Shown one piece after another: positions 19,061-28,638 of a stretch of DNA of 64,000 bases; position 1 is the first letter of the stretch; every line of letters begins with the position of its first letter. Made by a program: the position numbers and the translations under genes. The notes beneath the pieces were generated by a model. The model searched no databases and had not been told where the DNA came from. It saw nothing but the letters and a program-made list of their open reading frames with translations. The stretch comes from Croceicoccus sp. YJ47 (lineage in GTDB: Bacteria > Pseudomonadota > Alphaproteobacteria > Sphingomonadales > Sphingomonadaceae), in assembly GCF_016745095.1 (NCBI RefSeq), contig NZ_CP067087.1, positions 1,538,501 to 1,602,500 of the forward strand, given 5' to 3'.

Positions 19061-19855
19061 ATGATCGACCAGGAGCGCCTGGACCGCATCATGCAGGAGG
19101 CAGGCGGCATCGCCATGGCCATGTGGCCGGGGGCGGGCCATGCGCCGGAACGCTGGGAAAAGGACGATAATACACCCGTTTGCGCGGCCGATATCGCCGT
19201 GAACGCCTTTTTGCGGGAGGAATTGTCGCGCCTGCTTCCCGCCGCCGGCTGGCTTTCGGAGGAGACGGCCGATGCGCCCGACCGCATCGCCGACGGGCTG
19301 ATCTGGCTCGTCGATCCGATCGACGGCACGCGCGATTTCCTGCGCGGGCGGACGGGCTGGGCCATTTCCGTCGCCTTGGTCAGCGCGGGCCGCTCGCTCC
19401 TCGCCCGGTTGCAGGCTCCGGCGCGCGGCGAATCATGGTCGGCAGAAGCGGGGCAGGGTGCAACGCGCAATGGCGCCGCCCTGCGCGCGCGGCGGCGCGA
19501 ATCGCTCGTCGGGGCGCGGGTTCCCGTCGATGCCCTGCCCAAGGTCGACCGGATCTTCACCATGGTCGACAAGCCCAACAGCATCGCGCTGCGCATCGCG
19601 ATGGTCGCGGCGGGGGAGGCGGATCTCGTTGCGACGCTGCGCTGGGGCTATGAATGGGACATCGGCGCCGCCGGCCTGATCGCGCGGGAGGCGGGCGCCA
19701 TCGTCACCGATGCTTTCGGTCAGCCCTTTGCCTATAACAAGCGTGACCCGCGGGCGTTCGGGACGCTGGTCACCGCGCCCGGCATCCATGCTCCCGCGCT
19801 CGCCCATATAAAGGAGCGGGCCGACCGGCTGTCCGCCGGGGCCCGCCCTTCATAA
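19061..19855 (+). CDS. Inositol monophosphatase-family phosphatase, CysQ-like (3'(2'),5'-bisphosphate nucleotidase)
   Basis: The 264-residue Mg2+-dependent phosphatase shows the family motifs: DNTPVCAADIAVNAFL, WLSEET (metal-binding Glu), WLVDPIDGTRDFL (the DPIDGT metal site), and the C-terminal WDIGAAGLIAREAGAIVTD. The arrangement fits CysQ, which hydrolyses PAP formed in sulfate assimilation, better than a true inositol phosphatase, but the substrate cannot be fixed from motifs. No cys genes are adjacent. The ATG at 19061 follows a 259-base non-coding stretch shared with sucC. Confidence 0.85.
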   Translation: MIDQERLDRIMQEAGGIAMAMWPGAGHAPERWEKDDNTPVCAADIAVNAFLREELSRLLPAAGWLSEETADAPDRIADGLIWLVDPIDGTRDFLRGRTGWAISVALVSAGRSLLARLQAPARGESWSAEAGQGATRNGAALRARRRESLVGARVPVDALPKVDRIFTMVDKPNSIALRIAMVAAGEADLVATLRWGYEWDIGAAGLIAREAGAIVTDAFGQPFAYNKRDPRAFGTLVTAPGIHAPALAHIKERADRLSAGARPS

Positions 19856-19872
19856 ACGCGATCCGCGCAAGA

Positions 19873-20550
19873 TCAGTTGCGCGCGGCGTCAACCTCTTCC
19901 TGGCTGATCGGAATGATCTTCAGCTCGACGCGGCGGTTCTGTGCGCGGTAAGCCTCGGTATCGTTCGATGCGACGAAATTCGTCTCGCCAAAGCCCTGCG
20001 ATGCGATGCGCGCGGCGGGGACGCCCTGCTGAATGAGGTAGTTGGCGACGGCCTCGGCGCGCTGCTTCGACAATTGCAGGTTATAGCTGTCGGAGCCGGT
20101 CGAATCGGTATAGCCGTACACGTCGATCAGGCTGTTGGGATAGGTGCGCAGCGATTGCGCGATCGAATCCAGCGTGCTGCGGAACTGCGGCTGAATGGTG
20201 TAGCTGTCGACGGGGAAGGTCACGCCATTCGGCAGGTTCACGAGGATCGAATCGCCGTCCTCGCGCACGTCGACACCGGTGCCGGCGGTCTGTTCGCGCA
20301 ATTCCTTGATCTGCTGATCCATGGTGTAGCCCACCGCGCCGCCGGCCACGCCGCCGACGCCCGCGCCGATGATGCGCGCCGTCTTCCCGCCGATGATCCC
20401 GCCGAGCAGATAGCCCGCCGCCGCGCCGCCCGCCGTGCCCAGAACGGTGCGCGAGACCTTCTGCTCCCCGGTGTTGGGGTCGGTGACGCAGCCTGCGAGA
20501 CCGATCAGCGACACAGCGGCAATGGCGGTGGTGAAATAGCGTTTGGCCAT
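19873..20550 (-). CDS. OmpA-family peptidoglycan-associated lipoprotein with glycine-zipper region
   Basis: The 225-residue protein has a lipoprotein signal (lipobox LAGC near residue 20) and a glycine-zipper membrane-like segment (about 40-85: GTAGGAAAGYLLGGIIGG and GAGVGGVAGGAVGYTMD). Its C-terminal OmpA domain binds peptidoglycan (DVYGYTDSTGSDSYNLQLS, with the conserved RAEAVANYL and NRRVELKI). It anchors the outer membrane to the wall. The start at 20550 has GAGGATATTTCC before it; the longer in-frame extension upstream lacks a signal sequence and is rejected. Confidence 0.93.
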   Translation of the reverse strand: MAKRYFTTAIAAVSLIGLAGCVTDPNTGEQKVSRTVLGTAGGAAAGYLLGGIIGGKTARIIGAGVGGVAGGAVGYTMDQQIKELREQTAGTGVDVREDGDSILVNLPNGVTFPVDSYTIQPQFRSTLDSIAQSLRTYPNSLIDVYGYTDSTGSDSYNLQLSKQRAEAVANYLIQQGVPAARIASQGFGETNFVASNDTEAYRAQNRRVELKIIPISQEEVDAARN

Positions 20551-20753
20551 GGAAATATCCTCTTTGACGCGCCCGGGCGGTTTACTGACAACATTCGAAA
20601 ATAGGTTTCGGGCGACTATTGGCCTGTATAACGCGCGGGACGGGGCGCCGGTTCCGCATCGCGCACGCCATCGCGGCGCTTGCCCGGCGGGGGAAAAGGG
20701 CGCTATCACCCGAATTCCGAATTCCACTCCCGTTCTGGCCAAAGGCGCCCGGC

Positions 20754-22094
20754 TTGTCCCCCTTCCCCTGGACTGATCTTTTCATCATCGTCGGGCTGAT
20801 CCTGCTCAACGGTGTGTTCTCCATGTCGGAACTCGCGATCGTGTCGGCGCGCCCGGCCCGGCTCGGCCGGATGGCGCAGGAGGGCAGCAAATCCGCGCGC
20901 ATCGCGCTTTCACTGGCCAGCGATTCGGGCAAGTTCCTCTCCACCGTGCAGATCGGCATCACGCTGATTGGTATCGTCGCGGGTGCCTATTCCGGCGCGA
21001 GTCTCGGCGATCCGGTGGGCGAGCGGCTGGCCCTGCTCGGCATTCCGGCGGATATTGCGGACGAGGCGGGCTTCATCCTCGTCATCGCGCTAACCACTTA
21101 CCTCAGCCTGATCGTGGGCGAGCTGGTGCCGAAGCAGATCGCGCTCCGCGGGCGGGAGCGGATCGCGATGCTGACCGCGCCGTTGATGGCGTTGCTGGCG
21201 CGGATCGCCTTGCCGCTGGTCTGGCTGCTCGACCGGTCGACGGATGTGCTGCTGCGCCTGCTCGGCCTGCGCGGGAGCGGCGAATCGGGTGTCACCGCGG
21301 ACGAGCTTCACCTCATCATATCGGAGGCGACGCGGTCCGGCGCGATCGAGGAGGCCGAGCGCACGATCATGTCGGAGGTGCTGCGCCTGTCGGACCGTCC
21401 GGTGCGCGAGCTGATGACGCCGCGGACCGAGATCGACTGGGTCGACCGGCGGGCGAGCATCGACGATCTGCACGCCGTCATCAACAGATCGCCGCATTCG
21501 CTGCTCCCGGTGGGGCAGGGGTCGGTCGAAAACATCATCGGCGTCATCAAGGTGCGCGAGGCGATGGCCGTGCTGATGAAAGGACGCCGTCCCAATATCT
21601 CCCGCATCATGCGCAAGGCGGAGGTGATCCCGGACCAGGTCGATGCGCTCGACGCGCTGCGCATCATGCAGCGCGGCGATGTCGCCATGGCGCTTGTGCA
21701 CGATGAATACGGGCAGTTCGAGGGGATCGTGACGCCGGCCGACCTGCTGTCCGCGCTGGTCGGGCATTTCGTGAGCCACGCGGACGAGGGCGACGATCCG
21801 ATGGTGGTGGAGCGCGAGGACGGATCGCTGTTGCTGTCCGGCGCATTGCCAGTGGACCGCCTGCCCGATTTTCTCGGCATCGAGGTGCCGGAGGATCGCG
21901 AATTCGCCACGCTGGCGGGATTCACGCTCTGGGTGATGAAGCGCCTGCCGACAGAGGGCGAGCATTTCACGGATCAGGGCTGGCGCTTCGAAATCGTCGA
22001 CATGGACGGGCGCCGGATCGACAAGCTGCTGGTCAGTCGTGAAGTGCCCGCGCCGCCCGACGCGATGACAGACGGCGATCCGGGCGAGGTTTGA
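20754..22094 (+). CDS. Hemolysin-family CNNM/CBS transporter-like membrane protein
   Basis: The protein carries a DUF21/CNNM membrane domain (about residues 1-180: LFIIVGLILLNGVFSMSELA, then a region ending LSLIVGELVPKQIALRG), two CBS domains (about 200-325, with LMTPRTEIDWVD) and a C-terminal CorC_HlyC domain (about 345-430, DGSLLLSGALPVDRLPDFL). Homologues are Mg2+/cation efflux or CorC-like proteins; haemolytic activity is a historical name. The start is uncertain. A TTG at 20754 preceded by AAAGG gives the expected 446-residue form; an in-frame start 45 codons upstream adds non-homologous sequence. Confidence 0.88.
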   Translation: MSPFPWTDLFIIVGLILLNGVFSMSELAIVSARPARLGRMAQEGSKSARIALSLASDSGKFLSTVQIGITLIGIVAGAYSGASLGDPVGERLALLGIPADIADEAGFILVIALTTYLSLIVGELVPKQIALRGRERIAMLTAPLMALLARIALPLVWLLDRSTDVLLRLLGLRGSGESGVTADELHLIISEATRSGAIEEAERTIMSEVLRLSDRPVRELMTPRTEIDWVDRRASIDDLHAVINRSPHSLLPVGQGSVENIIGVIKVREAMAVLMKGRRPNISRIMRKAEVIPDQVDALDALRIMQRGDVAMALVHDEYGQFEGIVTPADLLSALVGHFVSHADEGDDPMVVEREDGSLLLSGALPVDRLPDFLGIEVPEDREFATLAGFTLWVMKRLPTEGEHFTDQGWRFEIVDMDGRRIDKLLVSREVPAPPDAMTDGDPGEV

Positions 22095-22099
22095 ACAAG

Positions 22100-22123
22100 G
22101 TCCGGCGGAACCGTCCGCCGGAC
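22100..22123. terminator. Bidirectional hairpin between convergent genes
   Basis: A perfect 10-base stem GTCCGGCGGA / TCCGCCGGAC with an ACCG loop lies between the convergent ends of the CBS membrane protein gene and the DUF3035 gene. There is no long T-run on either side, so it may act with Rho or as a weak bidirectional terminator. Confidence 0.6.
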
Positions 22124-22136
22124 ATCATGCCATCGA

Positions 22137-22550
22137 TCAGCCTTCGGGAATGACCGCCTGCGCCTCGCCGCCGTCGCCCTGCGGCGCGGCGATGATGTCG
22201 CGGGTGACGACGCCCTTGTCGACCGTGTTCGTGGCCGTATCCCCGACGGAGGAGCGGATGCCCGCATCGGACGCGCCCGCGCGCGAGATCGCCGTGCTTT
22301 CCACGCCGCTCCGGCTCGCCGGGCCGCCGAACATCGCTTCCAATGCCTGCTGACTGCTCGACGGGTCCTGCGGGCGGGGGGCGCCGGGTTCGGGCGGGGT
22401 CAGCGTGAAATCTGGCGGAAGAGCCAGCGGCGCCTGTCGCGCGACGATCATCTCGTCCGGGGCATCGCGGTCGAACAGGTTCAGTCCGGCACCGCAACCG
22501 CCCAGCATGGGCAGCGCGGCCAGAACGGCGAGAGCGGAAAATTTGCGCAT
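22137..22550 (-). CDS. DUF3035 lipoprotein
   Basis: The 137-residue protein has a lipoprotein signal peptide with lipobox LGGC (Cys at about residue 19), followed by the DUF3035 core LFDRDAPDEMIVARQAPLALPPDFTL (positions about 25-50) and a low-complexity C-terminus. The function is unknown. In alphaproteobacteria the gene regularly follows lspA, as here, 56 bases downstream. The start is the ATG at 22550. Confidence 0.88.
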   Translation of the reverse strand: MRKFSALAVLAALPMLGGCGAGLNLFDRDAPDEMIVARQAPLALPPDFTLTPPEPGAPRPQDPSSSQQALEAMFGGPASRSGVESTAISRAGASDAGIRSSVGDTATNTVDKGVVTRDIIAAPQGDGGEAQAVIPEG

Positions 22551-22606
22551 TGGGTATCGTCTCCGGGCCGTGGCGGCCAGTTGTGAATAAGCGACGCGGC
22601 AGGCCA

Positions 22607-23131
22607 TCATGCGGCCGCCGCGCTGTCCTCCGGCTTGTCCCGTATTAGCAGCGAGCGGGCGAGCAGCAAAACCACGCCGCCTGTAATCGCCGCATCGGCA
22701 AGGTTGAAAATGGCAAAGGGGCGAAACGTGCCGAAGTGCAGATCGGCATAATCGACCACGAAGGTAAAGCGCAGCCGGTCGATAATATTGCCGACCGCCC
22801 CGCCGAGCACGAGCGCCAGCGCGACAATATCGCCGAACCGCTTTTCCCGCAGCATCCAGATCAGCACGCCCAGCGCAATCAACCCGGTCATCCCGAACAG
22901 CAGGATCCGGCTCTCCAGGCTGTCGGCGGTGAGAAAACCATAGGATATGCCGCGATTTTCGGCATAGCGCAGGTCGAAGAACGACACGATGTCGATCACC
23001 CCGCGTTCGCGCAGCCGCATCGGGCCGAGCAGCCAGAGCTTTACCAGCTGATCGACGAGCGCGATCCCGGCTGCGATGGCAAGGCCGGTGGTCCGGTGGC
23101 GCCAGACAGACTGCGTGCCGGCCTGCGTCAC
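22607..23131 (-). CDS. lspA: Lipoprotein signal peptidase (signal peptidase II)
   Basis: The inner-membrane aspartyl protease removes signal peptides from prolipoproteins. The 174-residue product has four hydrophobic helices and the two catalytic aspartates in GGAVGNIIDRLRFTFVVDYA (first Asp in NIIDR) and in FNLADAAIT. The start is a GTG that overlaps the ileS stop as GTGA. The ileS-lspA coupling and the lipoproteins on either side are typical. Two lipoprotein clients (DUF3035, OmpA-type) lie within 3 kb. Confidence 0.96.
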   Translation of the reverse strand: MTQAGTQSVWRHRTTGLAIAAGIALVDQLVKLWLLGPMRLRERGVIDIVSFFDLRYAENRGISYGFLTADSLESRILLFGMTGLIALGVLIWMLREKRFGDIVALALVLGGAVGNIIDRLRFTFVVDYADLHFGTFRPFAIFNLADAAITGGVVLLLARSLLIRDKPEDSAAAA

Positions 23132-26040
23132 GCGGCATCCTCCGTATCGCCGACCACGTCGTCACAGCGCGCGCAAAGGTCGCCGTCTTCCGCCACATCG
23201 GGAAGATGGCGCCAGCAACGGCCGCATTTGGCCATGTCGGTGGGCGTGATCTGCACCGCGTCGTCCTGCCCGCGTTCCACTGTCGCGGTGATGAACAATT
23301 CGGCAAGATCGCCATCGTCAAATCCGGCGGGCACCGCATCGGCGGGTACGCGGACCTCTGCGGCGAGGCTGGATCGGATGGTCTTTTCCCGGCGCAGCGG
23401 TTCGATCGCCTCGTTCACGTCCTCGCGCAATTCGCGCAACCCGGCCCAGCGTTCGCACAGCGCGGCATCGTCCCATGCCGGATCGATTCCGGGCCATTCG
23501 AGCAGGTGCACGCTGTCCTCGTCTGGGAAGCGGGTCTGCCACACCTCCTCCGCCGTGAAGACCAGCACCGGCGCGGCATAGCGCACCAGCGCGTGGAACA
23601 GCATGTCGAGCACGGTGCGATAGGCGCGGCGGCGCGTATCGGTCGGCGCATCGCAATACAGGCTGTCCTTGCGAATATCGAAGAAGAACGCGGACAGATC
23701 CTCGTTACAGAAATCGACGAGCGCCCGGTTGTAATCGTTGAACTCGAAATCATCGACGGCGCGGCGCATTTTCGCATCCAGCTTCGCCAGCAGCGCGAGC
23801 ACGTAGCGTTCCAGCTCCGGCAATTCGGACACCGGAAGCGCCTCTTCCTCCGCATAATCGGACAACGCGCCGAGCAGGTAGCGGAACGTGTTGCGCAGGC
23901 GGCGATACTGATCCCCGACACCCTTCAGGATTTCGGGACCGATGCGGTGATCCTCGGTATAATCGACCGAAAGCGCCCACAGGCGGATGATGTCGGCGCC
24001 GTAATCGCGCATCAGGTCGAGCGGGCTGATCGTGTTGCCCTTCGACTTGGACATCTTTTCGCCCTTGCCGTCCATGGTGAAGCCATGGGTCAGCACCGCG
24101 TCATAGGGCGCACGGCCCCGCGTGCCGCAGCTTTCGAGCAGGGACGACTGGAACCAGCCGCGATGCTGGTCGCTGCCCTCCAGATAAAGATCGGCGGGCC
24201 AGCTCAGGTCCGGCCATTTGCCCGATTCCAGGACGAAGGAATGGGTGCACCCGCTATCGAACCACACGTCGAGAATATCGGCGACCCGCTCGTAATCGTC
24301 GAGATCGTAATCGGGGCCGAGCAGGGCGGCGGCATTTTCCTCGTCCCAGCCATCGACGCCGTTTTCGCGAATGGCCGCAACGATGCGCGCGTTGACGGCA
24401 GGATCGACGAGATATTCGCCGGTTTCGCGATTGACGAACAGCGTGATCGGCACGCCCCATGCGCGTTGACGGGACAGCACCCAGTCGGGCCGGTTGGCCA
24501 CCATCGAACCGATGCGGTTACGCCCCTTGGCCGGAACGAACCGCGTATCGTCGAGTGCGGCGAGCGCGGTTTCCCGGAGCGTCATCGGCTGATTCTGGTG
24601 CTCATCCGCCGGATCGATCGCGCCGCCTTCGTTTTCCCAGCGTTTTTCCTTCACGGCCTTGGCCGGCGTATGGCTCAACGCGCGATCCATCGGCACGAAC
24701 CATTGCGGCGTGCAGCGATAGATGATCTTCGCCTTCGAGCGCCAGCTATGCGGGTAGGAATGCTCGTAACTGCCAACCGACAGCAACGCACCCGCATCGC
24801 GCAAATCCGAACAGATCGGGCCGTCGGGGGCGTTGAACTTCGGATTGATGACCGAGGCGCTGCGTTCGTCCGTGCGCGGCAGCCAGAGCCAGTCCTCGCG
24901 ATAGCGGCCATCGGCCTCCACCACGAATTTCGGGTTGATGCCATAGGCCTTGCACAGCTCGAAATCGTCCTCGCCATGGTCGGGTGACATATGGACGAGG
25001 CCGGTGCCGGAATCCATCGTGACGAAATCGCCGGGCAGCATCGGGCGCGGCTCGGCATAGAACCCGCCGAGATGATGCATGGGGTGGCGGACCTTGGTCT
25101 TGGCGAGGGTTTCCGATGTCAGCCATTCGTCCGGCTTGGCTTCACCGACCGTCTTATCGAGCCAATCGACAATAACGCTTTCTTCGATGCCAAGCGCCTT
25201 CGCCATGTGACTGTAGAGACGCCGACCGAAAACGTAGCGCTTACCCGCGTGAGGAAAGGCCACATATTCGCTGTCGGGATCGAACGCCAAAGCCTGGTTC
25301 ACCGGAATCGTCCACGGCGTCGTCGTCCAGATCACCGCATGCGCACCGACCAGTTCCGCAACCGGCGATTCCACGATTTCGAACGCGACGTCGATCTGCG
25401 TCGAGGTGATGTCCTCGTACTCCACCTCCGCCTCGGCGAGCGCGGTCTTTTCGACCGGCGACCACATCACCGGCTTCGCACCGCGATACAATTGCCCCGA
25501 TTCGGCGAATTTCAGCAGCTCGGTGACGATCGTCGCCTCGGCCTCGAAATCCATGGTGAGATAGGGCTTGTCCCAATCCGCCATCGTGCCCAGCCGTTTC
25601 AACTGATCGCGCTGCACATCGACCCAGTGCTGCGCATAGGCGCGGCATTCGGCGCGGAATTCCTTGCGCGGAACGTCGTCCTTGTTCTTCTTCTTCTTGC
25701 GATACTGCTCCTCGACCTTCCACTCGATCGGGAGCCCGTGACAGTCCCAGCCCGGCACGTAGGGCGCATCCTTGCCCAGCAGCGTCTGCGTGCGCACGAC
25801 CATGTCCTTCAACACATGGTTCAGCGCATGGCCGATATGCATGTCCCCGTTCGCGTAGGGCGGGCCGTCGTGCAGGATGAATTTTTCCCGCCCGCGCCGC
25901 GCATTGCGCAACGTGTCGTAGAGATTCGCATCCTGCCACCCGGCCAGAATGCCCGGCTCCTTTTGCGGAAGGCCGGCCTTCATGGGGAAATCGGTCTTCG
26001 GCAGGAACACCGTGTCTTTATAATCGCGCTTTTCGGTCAT
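23128..26040 (-). CDS. ileS: Isoleucyl-tRNA synthetase
   Basis: Class I aminoacyl-tRNA synthetase of 970 residues. The HIGH motif is seen in PYANGDMHIGHALNHVLKD and the KMSKS loop in GEKMSKSKGNTISP. The CP1 editing domain lies between (about residues 200-400, including WTTTPWTIPVNQALAF). The C-terminus carries a zinc site CGRCW...CARCDD. This is the ordinary mupirocin-sensitive bacterial type by domain plan. lspA follows with a start/stop overlap, and ribF precedes it by 61 bases, as in many proteobacteria. Confidence 0.98.
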   Translation of the reverse strand: MTEKRDYKDTVFLPKTDFPMKAGLPQKEPGILAGWQDANLYDTLRNARRGREKFILHDGPPYANGDMHIGHALNHVLKDMVVRTQTLLGKDAPYVPGWDCHGLPIEWKVEEQYRKKKKNKDDVPRKEFRAECRAYAQHWVDVQRDQLKRLGTMADWDKPYLTMDFEAEATIVTELLKFAESGQLYRGAKPVMWSPVEKTALAEAEVEYEDITSTQIDVAFEIVESPVAELVGAHAVIWTTTPWTIPVNQALAFDPDSEYVAFPHAGKRYVFGRRLYSHMAKALGIEESVIVDWLDKTVGEAKPDEWLTSETLAKTKVRHPMHHLGGFYAEPRPMLPGDFVTMDSGTGLVHMSPDHGEDDFELCKAYGINPKFVVEADGRYREDWLWLPRTDERSASVINPKFNAPDGPICSDLRDAGALLSVGSYEHSYPHSWRSKAKIIYRCTPQWFVPMDRALSHTPAKAVKEKRWENEGGAIDPADEHQNQPMTLRETALAALDDTRFVPAKGRNRIGSMVANRPDWVLSRQRAWGVPITLFVNRETGEYLVDPAVNARIVAAIRENGVDGWDEENAAALLGPDYDLDDYERVADILDVWFDSGCTHSFVLESGKWPDLSWPADLYLEGSDQHRGWFQSSLLESCGTRGRAPYDAVLTHGFTMDGKGEKMSKSKGNTISPLDLMRDYGADIIRLWALSVDYTEDHRIGPEILKGVGDQYRRLRNTFRYLLGALSDYAEEEALPVSELPELERYVLALLAKLDAKMRRAVDDFEFNDYNRALVDFCNEDLSAFFFDIRKDSLYCDAPTDTRRRAYRTVLDMLFHALVRYAAPVLVFTAEEVWQTRFPDEDSVHLLEWPGIDPAWDDAALCERWAGLRELREDVNEAIEPLRREKTIRSSLAAEVRVPADAVPAGFDDGDLAELFITATVERGQDDAVQITPTDMAKCGRCWRHLPDVAEDGDLCARCDDVVGDTEDAA

Positions 26041-26101
26041 CGTCCGGCGCGTTAAACCGAAATGGCGCGCGGATAAAGCCGGTTCGACGTCGCGCCCCGC
26101 T

Positions 26102-27028
26102 TCACCCGTTCAACAAGGCCCGCGCCCGGTCGCAATCCTTCGCCATTTGCGCGACCAATGCGTCGAGATCGTCGAACTTCGCCTCCGGCCGGAGGAAATG
26201 GTGAAAGGCGACCTCGATCTCCTGCCCATAAAGATCTTCGGCGAAATCGAAGAAATACGGCTCGAGCAATTCCTTCGGCGGGTCGAAGCTGGGGCGGATG
26301 CCGACATTGGCCGCGCCCTGCAAGACGCGCCCGTCGGGGAGCCGCCCGGTCACGGCGTAAATCCCGTATCGCGGACGCAGATATTGCCCGAGATCGAGAT
26401 TGGCGGTGGGATAGCCGATGGTGCGCCCAACCTTGTCCCCGTGCCGCACCGTGCCGCGCACGGCGAAGGGGCGGGTGAGCAGCCGGGCGGCGAGCCGGGG
26501 ATCGCCGGCACTCAAAGCCTCGCGGATACGGCTCGACGATACGATCTGTTCGCCATTGGTGACGGGTTCGACCGTGATCGCGTCCATGCCCACCTTCGCG
26601 CCCAGCGTGCGCAGCGCCGCGACATCGCCGCACCGCCCCCTGCCAAAGGTGAAATCGCTTCCCGTCACGACGCATCTGGCGGCGAGCCGGCTGGCGAGGA
26701 GGTCGGCCACGAAATCCTCCGCCGTGGTGGTCGCCAGCGTCCGGTCGAAGGCGAAGACCACCATCGCATCGGCACCGAGCGCGGCGAAAAGCTCCTCCCG
26801 CTGATCCAGAGTGGTCAGGCGGAAGGGCGGCGTGTCCGGCTTGAAATAGCGGACCGGATGCGGATCGAAGGTGGCGACGATGGCGGGGCGGCCATGGGCG
26901 CGCGCATCGGCGATGGCGGCGCCGATGACGGCCTGGTGCCCCGAATGCACCCCATCGAAATTGCCGAGCGCCATCGTCGCGCCGGCAAGCGCGTCGGGCA
27001 TGGGTTCACGGGCGTCGAGGCGGATCAT
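26102..27028 (-). CDS. ribF: Bifunctional riboflavin kinase/FAD synthetase
   Basis: The 308-residue enzyme makes FMN from riboflavin and then FAD. The N-terminal nucleotidyltransferase domain has ALGNFDGVHSGHQAVIG, with the HxGH-type site, and GSDFTFGRGRCGD. The C-terminal flavokinase domain (about 185-305) has VGRTIGYPTANLDLG, with the PTAN motif, and NVGIRPSFD followed by the EPYFFDFAEDLYGQEIEV strand. The order ribF-ileS-lspA on one strand is a common arrangement. The product supplies flavin to PdxH and ETF, encoded in the same window. Confidence 0.97.
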   Translation of the reverse strand: MIRLDAREPMPDALAGATMALGNFDGVHSGHQAVIGAAIADARAHGRPAIVATFDPHPVRYFKPDTPPFRLTTLDQREELFAALGADAMVVFAFDRTLATTTAEDFVADLLASRLAARCVVTGSDFTFGRGRCGDVAALRTLGAKVGMDAITVEPVTNGEQIVSSSRIREALSAGDPRLAARLLTRPFAVRGTVRHGDKVGRTIGYPTANLDLGQYLRPRYGIYAVTGRLPDGRVLQGAANVGIRPSFDPPKELLEPYFFDFAEDLYGQEIEVAFHHFLRPEAKFDDLDALVAQMAKDCDRARALLNG

Positions 27029-27059
27029 CGCGCGTCTGTGCAGGAACGGGGCGAGCCGC

Positions 27060-27557
27060 TCAACCCCGGCGTTTCAGGGTGACGAAGCTATAGGCCGGGC
27101 GTTTTCCCTCGGCGGGATGATCCTCGCGCGCGGTTTCCTCCCACACGGCGGGATCGGGCGCGGTCATGTGCGTGTCCCCGGCAAAATCGGCATGCACCTC
27201 GGTCAGCTCGATCCGGCGGGCGCGCGGCATGACCTGCGCGAACACCTCCGCCCCGCCGATGACCGCGATGCGCGCGGCATTGGCGCGGTGGATCGCGGCG
27301 TCGAGATCGTGGACCACCTCCACATCGTCGTCGTCCGCCTGCCAGCCATCCTGACGGGTGAGGACGATATGCCGCCGACCGGGCAATATGCCGGGCAGCG
27401 AATCGAAGGTCGCGCGCCCCATGATCATCGGCGATCCCATGGTCAGCCGCTTGAACCGGGCGAGATCCGCCGGGATATGCCACGGCAGGCGATTGTCGAT
27501 GCCGATCACCCCGTTGTCGGCCCGCGCGGCGACGAGGAAAAGCTCCGGCCCGGTCAC
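27060..27557 (-). CDS. folA: Dihydrofolate reductase
   Basis: NADPH-dependent reduction of dihydrofolate for thymidylate and purine synthesis. The 165-residue product shows AARADNGVIGIDNRLPWHIP, with the invariant W and catalytic D in LARFKRLT region, GRATFDSLPGILPGR for NADPH binding, and VIGGAEVFAQ near residue 100. The start is a GTG whose GTGA overlaps the purK stop, so it is coupled to purK/purE. Its place in a purine operon fits the shared need for folate. Confidence 0.93.
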   Translation of the reverse strand: MTGPELFLVAARADNGVIGIDNRLPWHIPADLARFKRLTMGSPMIMGRATFDSLPGILPGRRHIVLTRQDGWQADDDDVEVVHDLDAAIHRANAARIAVIGGAEVFAQVMPRARRIELTEVHADFAGDTHMTAPDPAVWEETAREDHPAEGKRPAYSFVTLKRRG

Positions 27558-28638
27558 GCCGCCACATCCAGGATAAGCCGGGTCACATGGCCCATCTTGC
27601 GCCCCTCGCGCACATCCTTGCCGTAAAGATGCAGGTGATTCGCAGGGTCGGCCAGCACCCCGGCCCAGCCATTGGCCTGCTCGCCGATGAGATTGTCCAT
27701 CACCACGCCCGGCACGATCGTCGCCGTATCGCCCAGCGGCAAGCCGCAGATCGCGCGGATATGATTCTCGAACTGGCTCGTGCGCGCGCCTTCGATCGTC
27801 CAGTGGCCGGAATTGTGCACGCGCGGCGCCATTTCGTTGAAAACCGGCCCCTGCGCCGTGGCGAAGAATTCGAGCGTGAGCACGCCGATATAGCCCAGGG
27901 CCTCCGCCACGCTGGCCGAGAGGTCGCGCGCCGCCGGTACCTGCGCGGCGATGTCCGGGCGGGCCGGAACGGTGGAGCGCGCGAGGACGCCGCTGCTGTG
28001 CTCGTTCTCCGCGCTGTCCCAGTACCGGATCTCTCCATCCATTCCGCGTACGAGAATGACGGAGAATTCGGCGAGGAAATCGACGAAACCTTCGTAGATC
28101 AGCGGCGTAGCGGCGGGCAGGTCCGCATCCTCCGCATCGCGGGGCGACATGATGCGCCACTGCCCCTTGCCGTCATAGCCGTCGCGGCGGGTCTTCACGA
28201 TGCCGGGCGTGCCGATCTGTTCGATCGCGCGGGTGAAATCCGCCTCGTCGTCCACGGCCATGAAGGGGGCGGGCGTCCCGCCCAGATCGGCCACGAAACG
28301 CTTCTCCGCCAATCGGTCCTGCGCGATTTCGAGCGCACGGATCGGCGCGCGCAAGGGGGCACCCCCACCGCGGCCAGCGGACCGACCGGCACGTTCTCGA
28401 ATTCATAGGTCACGACGTCGCACGCGTTCATGAAGCGACCAAGCGCGTCCTCGTCCTCGAACGGGGCAGGCGTGAACGCGGCGCAGGTTTCGGCCGCCAC
28501 GCACGGATCATCGGGCGCGAACACATGGCAGCGATAGCCGAGCTGCGCCGCTGCGACGCCCATCATCCGGCCAAGCTGCCCACCGCCCAAGATGCCGATC
28601 GTCGCGCCCGGTGCGATGGCCACGCGCTTATCCGGCAT
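27554..28638 (-). pseudogene. purK: N5-carboxyaminoimidazole ribonucleotide synthase, frameshifted
   Basis: Two overlapping frames together encode a complete ATP-grasp PurK. The N-terminal part starts at 28638 (GATIGILGGGQLGRMMG...VTYEFENVPVGPLAAVG). The rest continues in another frame from about 28354 (LRAPIRALEIAQDRLAEKRF...EMAPRVHNSGHWTIEGA...MGHVT). The switch occurs within the G-run 28355-28359 and C-run 28362-28366. The 1085-base span would be a clean 361-residue gene with one more base, so a single-base deletion or a homopolymer sequencing error is the simplest reading. If real, the CO2-capture step of purine synthesis would rely on spontaneous carboxylation. It overlaps purE by 11 bases. 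Confidence 0.85.
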
